In this document: one piece after another, positions 10,546-22,062 of the stretch
Layout of the letters: each line of letters starts with the position of its first letter
How positions within the stretch are numbered: position 1 is the stretch's first letter
Assembly: GCF_022965805.1 (NCBI RefSeq)
Contig: NC_133108.1
Location: forward strand, 22,101,545 to 22,165,544
Direction of reading: 5' to 3'
Source of the DNA: Primulina eburnea
Taxonomy: Eukaryota; Streptophyta; Magnoliopsida; Lamiales; Gesneriaceae
DNA length: 64,000 nucleotides
The notes under the pieces: generated by a model
Databases searched by the model: none
Seen by the model: only the letters and a program-made list of their open reading frames with translations
Told to the model about the DNA's origin: nothing
Position numbers and translations under genes: made by a program

Positions 10546-13075
10546 GTCCAAGTAAACACGATTTCAACAACAAACAAAAGAAAGTTAAATGATCCAAATA
10601 CCGCACAAATATGGCACGCTAGACTATGTCACATTTTCCAAAGAAGGATGCACAAACTAGTGGGAGAAGGCATGTTTGACTTGTCAGACATAAATTCTCT
10701 ACTTGCTTGTAAATCCTGTCTAAAAGGAAAAATGACTAAGACTCCATTCAATGGAAACGTGGAACGTGCACATGGTCTACTGGATTTGATCCACACAGAC
10801 GTTTGTGGCCCGCTAAGTGTTAGCACAAAATATGGGCAATCCTACTTCATTACCTTTACTGATGACCATTCGATGTATGGGTGTGCTTATTTGATAAAAC
10901 ACAAATCTGAAGCATTTGAAAAGTTCAAATAATTCAGATCTAAAGTAGAAAATCAGCAAGAAAGAAGTATTAAGGCATTTCGATCTGATCGAGGTGGAGA
11001 ATACTTAAGTGCTGAATTTTTGGGTTATCTAAAAGAGAATGAGATTCTCTCACAGTGGAATCCACCAGCAACACCACAATTGAATGGTGTTTCTGAACGT
11101 CATAAGCGAACCTTGTTGGACATGGTTCGATCAATGATGAGATTCACTGAATCGCCTACATCGTTTTAGGGCTTTGCGCTTGAAACTGCGGCAATGTTGT
11201 TGAATAATGTTTATACTAAAGCAGTGGATAAAACACCATATAAGATATGGATGGGTAAAACTCCCAAATATTCTTACATGAGAATATGGGGATGTCCTGC
11301 TTACGTGAAGCAGACAGTGGGAGACAAATTGGATAGTAGATCCACTTTGTGCTACTTTGTAGGATATCCAAATAATTCTGTTGGATATTATTTCTATCAT
11401 CCCAATGAAGCAAAATGTTTGTTTCAAGAAATGCCACCTTTTTGGAAAGGGAATTTCAATTAGATAGAAAATGCAAGATGATAGAACTTGAAGAAATTCA
11501 AGATACTCCCTCAACTATAGTAGTTGAACCTATTCCCCAACAACCAGTAGTTGAAGTACAAGCTCCTAGAAGGTCTGATAGGGTTATTAGACCACTTGCA
11601 AGATATACGCTTCTTCATGAACAAGGCCATGATGAGTCTTGTGTTGGATGTGATCCAATGAATTTCAAAGAAACAATATCTGATACTGATTCGACCAAAT
11701 GGCTTGAAGCCATGCAGTCAGAAATGGACTCTATGTATTCGAACCAAGTCTGGAAATTAGTGGATCCACCTGTGGGAATCGTTCCCATAGGATGCAAATG
11801 GATCAACAAAAGAAAGCTTGGGGCGGATGGGAAGGTAGTGACCTTCAAAGCAAGACTGGTTGAAAAAGGATATACTCAAAGGCAAGGAGTTGACTATGAG
11901 GAAAATTTTTCACCTAGTTGCTATGTTTAAGTCCATTAGAATACTACTAGCCATAGCAGCATGGGATGACTATGAGATATGGCAAATGGATGTAAAGACT
12001 TCTTTCCTCAATGGAGACATCAAAGAAGAAATTTATATGTCTCAACCCGAGGGATACACATCAGTAGGAAGTGAGCATAAGGTATGCAAACTTCAGAGAT
12101 TAATTTATGGTCTCAAGCAGGCATCAAGGAGTTGGAACCTCAGATTTGATAGCACTATCAAAGAGTTTGGTTTTGCTAAGAATCCTGAGGAACCACGTGT
12201 GTACAAGAAAATTAGTGGGAGTGCAGTGACATTCCTAGTACTTTACATTGATGATATCCTGCTCATTAGGAATGATGTAGGATTATTGCAATCAACTAAA
12301 GTATGGTTGGCCTATAAATTCTCCATGAAAGACATGTGTGAAGCATCCTATGTATTGAGAATACAAATCTATAGAGATAGATCAAAAAGGATACTAGGAC
12401 TCACCAAAGTCACTTATATCGATATCATTCTAAACGATTCTCTATGGAAGAGTCCAACAGAAGATACTTACCAATGTGTCATGGTATTACTCTATATAAA
12501 GATATGTGTCCCAAAACTGATAAAGAGATAGAGATGATGACATGTATTTCATATGCGTCAGCTATTGGAAGTATCATGTATGGTATGATATCGACACGTC
12601 CTGATGTTGCTTACGCTTTGAGTGTTACAAGCAGATATCGGGCGAACCCTGGTCCAATGCATTGGAAGACCGTGAAAGATATTCTTAAGTACTTGAGAAG
12701 AACTAAGAACTTGTTCATGGTCTAAGGGGGTGGAGAATTAAAATTGGAAGGCTACACTGATTCTAGCTTCCAATGTGACGTAGATGATTCGAAATCAACC
12801 TCTGGTTTTGTATTCATGCTAATAGAGTTGATCCAGTCCCGTTGTACTGTGACAACACTGGTGTCATTGCGCAAGCAAAGGAACCAAGGTCTCATCAGCG
12901 ATCCAAACATGTACTGAGGAAGTTCCACATCATACAGGAGATTGTGGGAAGAGGAGACATATCGGTCGAAAGAGCTCCTCTGCAGATAATGTTGTTGATC
13001 CACTTATATAGCCCTTGCCAGAACCATTGTTTCAAAAGCATCGCGAAGCAATGGGATTAAGGGTAGTTGGCTCTA
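10546..13075 (+). pseudogene. Copia B integrase-RT-RNase H, multiply broken
   Basis: Open pieces in order: 10540-10932, GAG-pre-integrase (IWHARLCHIFQRRMHKL ... CKSCLKGK) and integrase start (HTDVCGPLS); 10933-11463, integrase DDE region (FRSDRGGEY, QLNGVSERHKRT) with a stop at 11167; 11415-11930, linker and RT start (VPIGCKWINKRK); 11860-12531, RT core with YIDD (VLYIDDILLI); 12444-12725, RT end; 12842-13060, RNase H end (YCDNTGVIAQAKEPRSHQRS). The central RNase H part is missing between FVFML (about 12820) and the LYCDN stretch, an internal deletion. Several stops and frameshifts make this copy inactive. Confidence 0.85.
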
Positions 13076-13090
13076 GGGCAAGTGGGAGAT
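13062..13090 (+). promoter_or_regulatory. 3' end and polypurine tract of Copia element B
   Basis: The run aagtgggagat ends exactly at the right LTR start (TGTTAGAG at 13091). This is the usual Copia polypurine tract position. Confidence 0.7.
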
Positions 13091-15184
13091 TGTTAGAGTA
13101 GATGCCCTGCAAGCCAACGGTTGGCTAGGGAATTTATTGACTCAAGTGAAATAAACAATCTTTATTTTAATATAATTTAACTTTTTATGGTCTTGTTATA
13201 CTTTATCTGTATACCCATGCAAGCAGCATAGATAAATCCTTGATTATGCTGTAATACAAATGAATCGTAATTCGATGTTGAAACTCATTTGTAAACACTG
13301 CATATTCTAAATTCGTTCCTAGTCATTCAGCCGCCTAAAACAGGGATAAAGGCCGCTTGAGCTCGAGACTAGCATCTGTGATGTTGTGTACTGCGTTTCT
13401 TGGTAAGGGCATAGAGATGTCCAAACATGCAGATGGGAAGTCATATGATGATTATACCGAACAACCCTCCCTCGGACTTTCCAAGTGGTTATCATTCATC
13501 GAGAGGATAAGTCCGTGGTTATGATTGTACACCATTAGTCCTTACGACCCGGGACAACATTGAGGCTCTATATGCTAGGGCTGTGCTTTGACTCGTTTAT
13601 CGGCTCCAGGAGAGTCATCAGGTGGCGAGGTTGGGTACAGTTGCGACACATATAGGAGCCAGTGCATTGTAGTCGGGGATTCACCGCTCACCAATGGGTG
13701 TAGATATCCTATGTGATCTAATGAAATAATAGTGCATGGAATCTCTGGCCAGAGTATGAGATGTATGTTGGAGAAGGAGTTCTCTAATAGTACACGCGAT
13801 GCCACTATTATAGTTATCACATAGTTGTCGAATTAATATGCAACCCTCGATGAACCAATGGTTGCAGATTCGATCGGGATATATGAGATGAAGGGACCGT
13901 ACTGTACGCTAATCATAATCTACTGGTTCTTGCAGGCACTATCAGTGATACCTAGGGGATCATGGGGCGATGCTACTAGACGCTCTTACCATGATCCGAT
14001 GGGTGCAATCAGAAATGAGTTCTGACATTCTTGATCAAGGTGTTGATGAAAAGAATGGGGCTAACTAGGGTAAGCCCGAATAAATGATTATGTCCTGAAT
14101 CACAAAGAGTTGTGAACCCACGGCTAGATGTATCCCTGAACCATTGAGGGTCACACAAGCACTGGATCGTTTGTTCCCGTTGAGAGAATAAATTCAAGGA
14201 GTTGAATTTATATTATGATATAGTAAATTCAAAGAGTTGAATTTATGATAATTAAATTTTGAGAAAATAAATTCAAGTAGTTGAATTTATGAGATACTAA
14301 ATTAAAGAAGTGGAATTTATGAAAAATGGAGGTGATAAAATTCAAAGATTTGAATTTATAATTTAAATATTAAGCTCAAAGGTTGAGTTTATTAAATATT
14401 AAATTAAATATGATGGGAGGTATGTTTAATGAGCTTGTAGGAGTACAAGTCCAACATACTAAATAATTAAAGTTATTAATGGACTTTGATTTGTTAATTA
14501 AATTAGTTGGACTAGCCCAATTAATTAATCAAGCCCATTAATGTTAATTATGATAATTAGGTCATGAAAATTTCCTTTTAAGAAAAAGTTTGACCTAAAA
14601 GAAATGGCCTCCACCAATCTCAAAATGTGATTCACGAGAGTTGCATCAATTATTCCTCTAAATATTTAGTTTACTTAATTAATGATATTAATCAAGTAAA
14701 TTATGTTTAAAAAGAAATATTGAGATTTCTTTATTCCTTTTTTGGTTTTCGAGAGACTCTCCTAGAATTGGAAAAAAAAAGGAAAAGTTTCGGCTGTTTC
14801 AAAACTCTCGAAAATCTCTTCTGAAAACAAGGAAAAATTCGGCTTACACTATTGAGTCGAATTTTTCGTGTTATATCTCTACGTAAAAGTTCTTCTAAAT
14901 TTCTAGTGCAATTTAGAAGAGGAACAAATATTTCAGTCGTGGACCGGATTAGGAGATCGAAGAATGTTCGTAGGGATTTACAACAAGAGCTACATCCGCT
15001 AATACCGGAGTAGTTGGAGCCAAGTGAAAATTTCACCGAAAGTATAAAATTTTCAACTCCCTATGAATGTTTATGTTAAAATCATTCGAGCGCCCAAAGC
15101 AAAATCATATTTTGATTGTCAAAAAGAATAAAATGATTTTAAACTTCCGCTGCGTTTGGGCGTGTAGAAAACCCAGATCCAACA
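13091..15184 (+). repeat. Right LTR of Copia element B
   Basis: This is a 2094-bp LTR, TGTTAGAG...CCAACA. Its 3' part matches the split left LTR (1-1026 and 7479-7940) with scattered differences and one 53-bp length difference (14659-14711). The following bases ggaag would be the TSD; the left copy is outside the window. The attcaa/ttgaat palindrome series recurs at 14190-14400. The short ORFs here are not genes. Confidence 0.9.
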
Positions 15185-16194
15185 GGAAGAACTTCAGTCT
15201 GATGTGGTTGACTAGTACACTCTACAGATCTGTCTAGCACAAAACATTGAGAATATTCATGCTGACACCAAGTATCAGACAGATCTACACTTGAGCACAT
15301 ATCATGATATGATGGAATTGGAACTGCCTCATTACTCTTATCGAATCATTCACTGCTAGCCATTACGAACTCAGAATAAGGTAACACATCTGTTGACAAT
15401 ACAAACCATGCAAACCGATGAAAGTAAATCAATCCTTCACAAATCTGCAGGATGAAGTTTCTGGACTTTGTGCTAATCAAATGGTTTCAAGACAAATGTA
15501 AATTCCCAAATTATTGAAGTTCTTCGAGTGGTTAATCTTCATTTTGGCCAAATTTCAGATCTTAAGGTCACGGATATGAGCTGCACTGCTTATCTAATCT
15601 TCTGCATGGATAAACCGAGAATGAATTTGCCAATTCGATCACAACAATTGGGAATTAGCTGTCTGAGATCGTGGCATTCCTTTAGCCAAACCAGGGTGAT
15701 TCCAAAATGGGGGGAAGCCAAAGGAGCCAAAGAAACCTAAGGAAAAGTTCAATGACACATAAAATTCTAAATAATATACTCCTTTGCACTCTTCCTCTCA
15801 TTACAGAAACCACATGGCAGTGTTGGACAGCGATTCAATCAGAGCTTCTAGATCAAGCCACTCATCTAGCCAATCATTCAGGAGATATATTTTAATTTTT
15901 TTATTTGTTTATTTCGCTTCTTTTCAGTTCATCTATAAAGTTTTAGATTCTATCAATTTTCTCTTAATATTTGAAAATACTGCTAAGTTTTGACATCACA
16001 AGAGAAAATTTGTTAAGATAAAATTTAGATTTAAGTTTTGTTGATTGTAAAATTAAAATAATTGTATTAATGCAGACAACGCAACTAAACTGACTGAGCT
16101 GGAAAACTAATTAACTGACAAAACTATGGAATGATATTCGCTAGACAGAACTGATCTGAATCAAGAAGCGATCTGACAAGTCTAAAACATGGAG
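15185..16194 (+). other. Unassigned stretch, possible relic of a coding element
   Basis: About 1 kb between element B and the hAT-like element. Plus-strand translation gives broken stretches such as NSQIIEVLRVVNLHFGQISDLK (short ORF at 15528-15740) that might belong to a decayed coiled-coil ORF, but frames change often and I recognise no family. The short ORF at 15707-15895 overlaps in another frame. No reliable gene, RNA or repeat boundary is seen. Confidence 0.3.
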
Positions 16195-16587
16195 GTAATA
16201 ATTAGGGATGTAAATGAGCCGAGCTGTTCGCGAGTTTTTCGGATCTCGGCTCGTTAAAAAGCTCGTTCGGGCTCGTTCGTTAAGCTTATCGAGCCGAGCC
16301 AAAGCCTTATTTTGGGCTCGACTATTTTGTTGAGCCGAGCTTGAGATTAATGATGTTCGGCTCGTTAGCTCGTGAACATGTTCCATAATAGGTTCGTGAG
16401 CTCAAAATTGAGCTCGGCTCGTTTAGCTGGCTCGTGAGCGCGAGCTCGGCTCGTTTAAGTGGTTCACGAGCTCGGGTTCGAGCTCGGCTCATTTAGGTAG
16501 ATCGTGAGCTCGAATTTGAGATAATTAATGAGTTATAATATTAAAATAATTATGTATGATAAATAATAATAAATTAAAAATTAAAAA

Positions 16588-18249
16588 TCTATACATATTA
16601 TAAAAGTGTGAATTAAGGTCAAAGTTATTTGTTTTTATTTGCTTGTAGATGAAGTGAACATATATTTTTCACAAAATATTAAATTGAATATGATTTGTTT
16701 TATTTTGTAAATCTATAATCTTTTGAATGAGTTATATATGCAAGAAGTTTCTTAGAACAAAATTAATATATATAAATTTAATACTTTCAATAATATAGTA
16801 TGACATATAAAAAAAATTATGTTATCTTAATTTTGAATTTTTGTAGTTAAATAACATATTGCATAAATATGTTATATCATTAAAAAGTTGAACACTTTTT
16901 GATAAATATAATAACATATTAATTAAATCATATTTTTTCAGTTGTCTAGAAGATCTAATAATCAAAATTCATTGATTTTATTTTCTTGTAGATTAAGTTA
17001 AAATATTTACAAAAAATAATATAATTTGTAGAATACTGAAATAACAAAATTCTTTGATTTTATTTGCTTGATGAAACAAATTTTTTTTTCTACAAAACAC
17101 TTAATTGTGTGGAGATTTGTAGAGGCATCAAATAGAGAAGAATATACATTTCTTCTCATAAGATTTGCTAATGAAGATGGCGAGAATATTGTTTTTCAAA
17201 GAGAAGAAAAAATTGATGAAAAAAAAAAATCGTGAAAGCAATATAAATTGAAAATATAAAAGAAGAAAAAATTTGACGTAATAATTTAATTTAAGGTTTA
17301 GAATATATTATGTATATTATATTTTTATATTTCATAAATCAATAACACGTGATAAAATAAGTGGTCAACGTTATGTATTATACTTTTTTCTTCTCTCAAA
17401 TTTAATTTTAATACCTATTGTGATATCAATTTTATATATTTTCTCCAATGTCTAATTTATACAAAATTATAATATTTATTACTAATATGTTTTTCAACAA
17501 TTATTAATTTATTTAGATTGTGCTTGGTTAAATTGATTTCAAATTTATGGATTAGAATTATAATTTTATTGTTAACAATGAAACAATATATCAAAATCTT
17601 TAATCTCCACATTACTTATTTACATATTATTATTTATATAAAGTAGAATAAATTTCAAATAACATTATTATTTGGTGGACTTGAACAATATCATAACTAA
17701 CATGAAATACTACTATATAAACATGAAATGAGTGGATTTGAAGTTTATGATGTTACATCTTTAAATAACAAAAATACATTTGAATGTATTGAAATCCATG
17801 TATTTGAAATCCTTCCAATCAAGAATAACCTTAGATTTATAACACATAAATTTTTTAAACAAATATCTTTTGCAATCATTTTATAATACATATAGTATAA
17901 ATTATATTACATTGAATTTCCTACGGATAATGCTAAAGGTACAACTAATATATAGTGCTGCGATATTTACAACAATTATATCGTGAGATTTTGTTATTAT
18001 CTAATGAGATTTTATATTTAATTTATCATGAGATTTTGATAAATGAAATTTCTATTGATTTTTTTGAATTGTAAGAATTATTGTACAAATTTGGTTGCAC
18101 ATAGCATTACTCATTTCTATCGACTAATATAGCATGAAATTATTAATATATAATTTTTTGTAAATTAATCTCTTCTGATCTCATTTCTTTAAGAACAATT
18201 ATTGATAATAGAAATGTATTTCACATGCGTCGCACGTATCTTTACCTAG
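16588..18249 (+). mobile_element. Non-autonomous Helitron nested in the hAT-like element
   Basis: The 5' end TCTATACATATTATAAAAG is the plant Helitron start, preceded by A. The 3' end is CTAG followed by T, with a short hairpin (acatgc-gtc-gcacgt, one mismatch) a few bases upstream. This fits A/TC...CTAG/T without target duplication. The interior is AT-rich and has no Rep/helicase ORF, so it would depend on a helper element. Confidence 0.68.
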
Positions 18250-18282
18250 TTATATTAAAAATGTGAATGTTATGGCAATAAT

Positions 18283-18636
18283 CACTAGTAGAAAAATCGG
18301 ATTTTATTTCGGCAGGCTTTATTTCGGCAATAATAAATTACGAAGTAATACATTACCAATAACTTCAGTAATAACACAAGCGAAGTAAAATAATATATTC
18401 TACTTCGGATGTTTAAAAACACGGGCTTCACTATATTTTTTTATTATATTTTACTTCGGTATATCAATGTTGACGAAGTAAAAAAATAAGAAAAATAATT
18501 TCATGCTGAAGTAATAAGATGAACCGCGTAGATTAACAAAGGAAACTAAACTATGCTGAACATTTAGCGACGGTTTGTCATTAAAAACCGTCGCTCATTT
18601 AATCAGCGACGGTCTTTCAAAAAGCCGTCGCTAAAT
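18283..18636. mobile_element. CACTA-like terminal fragment inside the hAT-like element
   Basis: It starts with CACTAGTAGAAAAAT, a CACTA-type terminus. Subterminal repeats follow: acttcgg/cgaagt variants, then agcgacggtttg...aaccgtcgct and agcgacgg...ccgtcgct hairpins (18560-18635). The matching second terminus is not found, so it looks truncated. Confidence 0.5.
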
Positions 18637-18797
18637 GTTCGAGATAACTTCCAAACAAGCCGAGCCCGAGCTTGAAACCAAAAGCTCGTAACGAGCCCGA
18701 GCCGATAAAATAGTTGAACGAGCCGAGCCCGAGCCTGATACTGTTCGGCTCAGCTCGGCTCGGCTCGGCTCGGCTCATTTACATCCCTAGTAATAAT

Positions 18798-19740
18798 ATG
18801 ATAATACTAAAAAATTTAAGGCATATTAAGCTTAATCAGACAAGCCTAAAGCAATCATCATGATTATTGGACTGATTCGAAAATATTCTCTTAATGTAAG
18901 TCATTTATGTCTGGGTATTTATTTTTGAATTCAATCGACAATGACGGATTTTCTCTCTGCAACATATTAAAGTATATGTTGGTTAGCTTATTCAACTATT
19001 CTCCAAGAGAATTTAATTGGCTAGTACTAATTTTTTGGAAAAAAATCAAATGATATGTGACATTCTTTGCATAATTGTTGTAAATATAATACAATTGTGG
19101 GTACCGTCCATATTTCTGAACGTTGGATCAATATCTATATAAAGAAGGTTGTATCAGAGAAAAACAAGAACTTTTTCCTCTCGGAATCTCAATCGATATT
19201 CAGCATTTTTCGAATAATCAATATCTCTTAAGAGATTTATTTCGAGATTATTTGCACATGCCTCAAAATTCTATCAGATCACTTAAAGATCATTCATTGC
19301 AATAATTCGTTATCACATAGCTAATGTATTCTCGAGCTTTATTGTCTTTTGAGATACATTATAACTATCAGAAAGTTGTTTTTAAACAAATTTAGTTAAA
19401 GAAGAAAGTTGTTATGAGTTTTAGCTCAATTGGGTTTGTAAAACAAGCTGAAATGCGCTTATACAAAGAGTTATATTAACTAAATCTTCTAGAGGAATCC
19501 TTCTGGAAATAGACCCGAGAATGAAAGCATGACCTGGATCCAAGTGCAGCTCTGACATTTACAGCCCTATGCCTCGATTGAGCGGCTACAGGCGTCCCTG
19601 TTTTTCTCTTCCCGCTGGTAATAAATTGAGGGTACTCACTGTTCACCACCCACACGTGTCAATCATAAGGTAAAATATTGGATATTAACCAAAATCATCA
19701 TCTCATGTCCTCGATCTTCAAGAATCGGGGACCAAAAACG
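18798..19740. other. Unassigned stretch left of element E
   Basis: Low-coding AT-rich DNA. A TATA-like ctatataaag occurs near 19134. The open piece 19123-19305 overlaps it and looks more like untranslated LTR sequence than protein. I see no confirmed gene. The bases gaatt at 19741-19745 are the left TSD of element E, so this was joined to 47897 before insertion. Confidence 0.4.
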
Positions 19741-19745
19741 GAATT

Positions 19746-20072
19746 TGATACTCATGGGAAATTTAGGATCTGATTCCAGCAAGTGTCACTAATCCAGACG
19801 CAGGTTCTGAAATAACACTGAGCCTGAAATCAAGAAAAATACCGTTAAGAGGGGACCAGGAGGGTGTTCTGACGTAGCCCCTCCGACGCTCAAGTCAGAG
19901 ACTGAGGATATATGGGGGGAGCAGCTAATGGTGCTGCTGAAAACAATATATTTATTTTTTTATCATACGCTCAAACCTGGTATTTATAAGAGAATACCTG
20001 GGCCTTTGATGGGCCTGTTTTCCACTTGGGCTTGGGATGGGCCAGGGGTAGTGGGCCATTCCTGGGGTATCA
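19746..20072 (-). repeat. 3' LTR of element E
   Basis: This is a 327-bp LTR that matches 47564-47891 closely, with scattered substitutions. On the minus strand it carries CTTATAAATACC, a TATA box. The purine-rich run GGGAGGGGGAGACTGG (minus strand, 20073-20088) directly inside it is the polypurine tract. Confidence 0.88.
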
Positions 20073-20485
20073 CCAGTCTCCCCCTCCCGAGTCGAACTGA
20101 ATCGCAGGCTCGAAGTTCGATTAGTTGTGCTGTCCTTGGGTCACCGGATACGAGTTGTGCATTTTCTTCCAGCTGTTTGTCAGTCTCCAAAGATTTGGAA
20201 ACAAATCAAATAGTGATCCTGCTTTCATTCTCACTACACCCATACAAAATTCCCACTACAATTCATTCAACAGCTCTACATCGCCTGGTAATACCACGCT
20301 CCCACATACACTCGCTCACCCTCGCCCAACCATGTAGCCCTCTCGCACCTGCGCCAAACCTTCGTCTCACCCTCATACGCTCGCCCGTGTTCGCCTCACG
20401 CTCGCCCTCGTCGAGCTCGCCCACAAGCCCAGCGCCACGCTCACGCTCGCCCTCGCCGAGCTCGCCCACAAGCCCAGCGCCACCG
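20073..20485 (-). other. Element E 3' region, inner end with polypurine tract and CTCGCC-rich tract
   Basis: It begins with the polypurine tract and runs into a cytosine-rich, low-complexity tract (ctcgcccacaagcccagcgc repeats) that continues at 30651 and 43459. Open frames here on both strands, including 19928-20491 (plus), cross the LTR boundary and only reflect composition. The last five bases, caccg, are the left TSD of element F. Confidence 0.7.
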
Positions 20486-20814
20486 TGGTAAAACTGCCAC
20501 TCCTTCGGTAACTTTAATTGTTGCTTAATTTGATCCCAATTGTGAGAGGATTTTTATCTCATGCTTGCCACCAATATTGTAGATATTAACATCAACTTTC
20601 TACAGGTCCAAGAATCATCTTAATCCCATTTGCAACGCCAAGGTTATTCTTGTTTTATCGAACCTGTAAAAATAGTAAAAACTTATAATTACACAACAAC
20701 TTATATTTTATACAATTTATTATAAAACATATAATATTTAAAAATTTAATAAAACAAAAACTATATATTTATATTATAAAACATTTAATTAATGTACAAT
20801 TTTTATGTTTATCA
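20486..20814 (-). repeat. 3' LTR of element F, only 329 bp
   Basis: It is identical by eye to 30317-30645, the first 329 bases of the 1570-bp 5' LTR. The remaining 1241 bases, including the TATA box at 30079-30087, are absent. The shortened LTR still ends CA on the minus strand and directly abuts the caccg TSD. It would lack the R region needed for strand transfer, so this copy could not complete a replication cycle on its own. Confidence 0.8.
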
Positions 20815-22062
20815 CACCTCCCAACCAGCTTATTGCTAGTCCCTAGCAATTTAAGCGTTAATAGCAATACAAAACATATTGATTAATTTAAATAGAAATG
20901 TAATCAGAACTATCTAAGTGTTTAAATAAAATTTGAAAACTGTCAAAGTTATATCAAGATCATCATAATTATAATTTATGAAATAATTTGAGATGATTAA
21001 TTCAAAGCTTATTTTAGGTAGTTAAATGTACACGGCCTTCAGAAATTCCTAGTAAGAGTCTCAACTCCATATCCTCACAGGTTAATAAATGTTTCAATTT
21101 ATGGCAACGATTTCTCTCATGGAGTTGGAATACAGATAAATGCTCAGAAAAATGGTTTACAGAATGCAGACAGACAAACGAGCCAAACTAATCAAAAGAT
21201 AGAAAATCAATTGATTTAAAATCCAGTTGTTCTTATTATATTTTTTTTTCCTGATTTTTTTTTTTTTTACATCATGGAATCAGACTAAGTTTATGCTTTT
21301 TGACCACATATTTATTTAATTTGTACAATGTATTTCTCTCTTTCTTTTTTTATTTTTTTTTATTTTTTTATTCTTATGAGAGAAAAATGGGTCGCAGCAT
21401 ATAACTTAAAAATTACATAGATCTTCAACATCTTTCTTTTTGTATTTTTCTTTTTTTTTCTTTTTTTTTTTCAGGAAATATATATTTTTTTTTTCAAAAT
21501 AAGAACTCAAGATCTAAACAATAGATAGTCTCTCTCATGATCAATAAAGGCTCGAAAGCTGTTTTCTCAGTCCTCTCCACTCACTCACAAAATATGTGTG
21601 AGTTCAAAAATTTTAGGCACTCTTATAAGGTATATCTTGGGCCATATACTTTACTACCTAATTTTATCACAATGGTTAATCACTCAAAAAGATTTCATAA
21701 ATCATATTTTTATATTGATCAGAATATTAAAAATGACCTTTTTTCAAATAAAATTTAAACATTCTTAAATAGATTAATGCATGTTCTAATTTAAATCTTT
21801 CAAATATGTAATGTATGACATTTTTGCAAAAAATTACTAAGGTACAAACAATAAACATGGTTTTATTTTAAAATAATATTTAATTTTTTTTTTAAATTTG
21901 TTTTTTTTTTTTTATATGTGTTCTCCCCCCAATCAGAATATGACATTGTCCCTAATGTCAAAATAGCTATTAATAAAGAGTACATAATGAAAGAGATATC
22001 ACCTGGAACTTTATTGAAGATAACAAACTGAAACAAACGCAAACCAATCCACGACTTTTGAA
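20815..22062 (-). other. Element F 3' untranslated region
   Basis: It lies between the LOG-like ORF and the 3' LTR. The minus strand ends with GGTTGGGAGGTG, the polypurine tract, directly before the LTR. Just inside is the segment with cagcttattgctagtccctagc. From 21240 to 21500 and at 21880-21915 there are long T tracts (A tracts on the element strand). No ORF is supported on either strand. Confidence 0.7.

Larger units (their letters stand above)
16203..18789. mobile_element. hAT-like non-autonomous DNA transposon
   Basis: The ends are inverted repeats starting tagggatgtaaatgagccga (16203 onward, and its complement ending at 18789), flanked by the 8-bp duplication gtaataat (16195-16202 and 18790-18797), the hAT size. 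Both subterminal regions are packed with variants of gagccgagc / gctcggctc, which are likely transposase-binding repeats. No transposase is present. About 1.66 kb of the interior is a nested Helitron. Confidence 0.8.

Noticed and set aside
19928..20491. 187-codon plus-strand ORF
   Set aside because: It crosses the LTR of element E into its CTCGCC tract and has no domain; the frame is open only because of composition.
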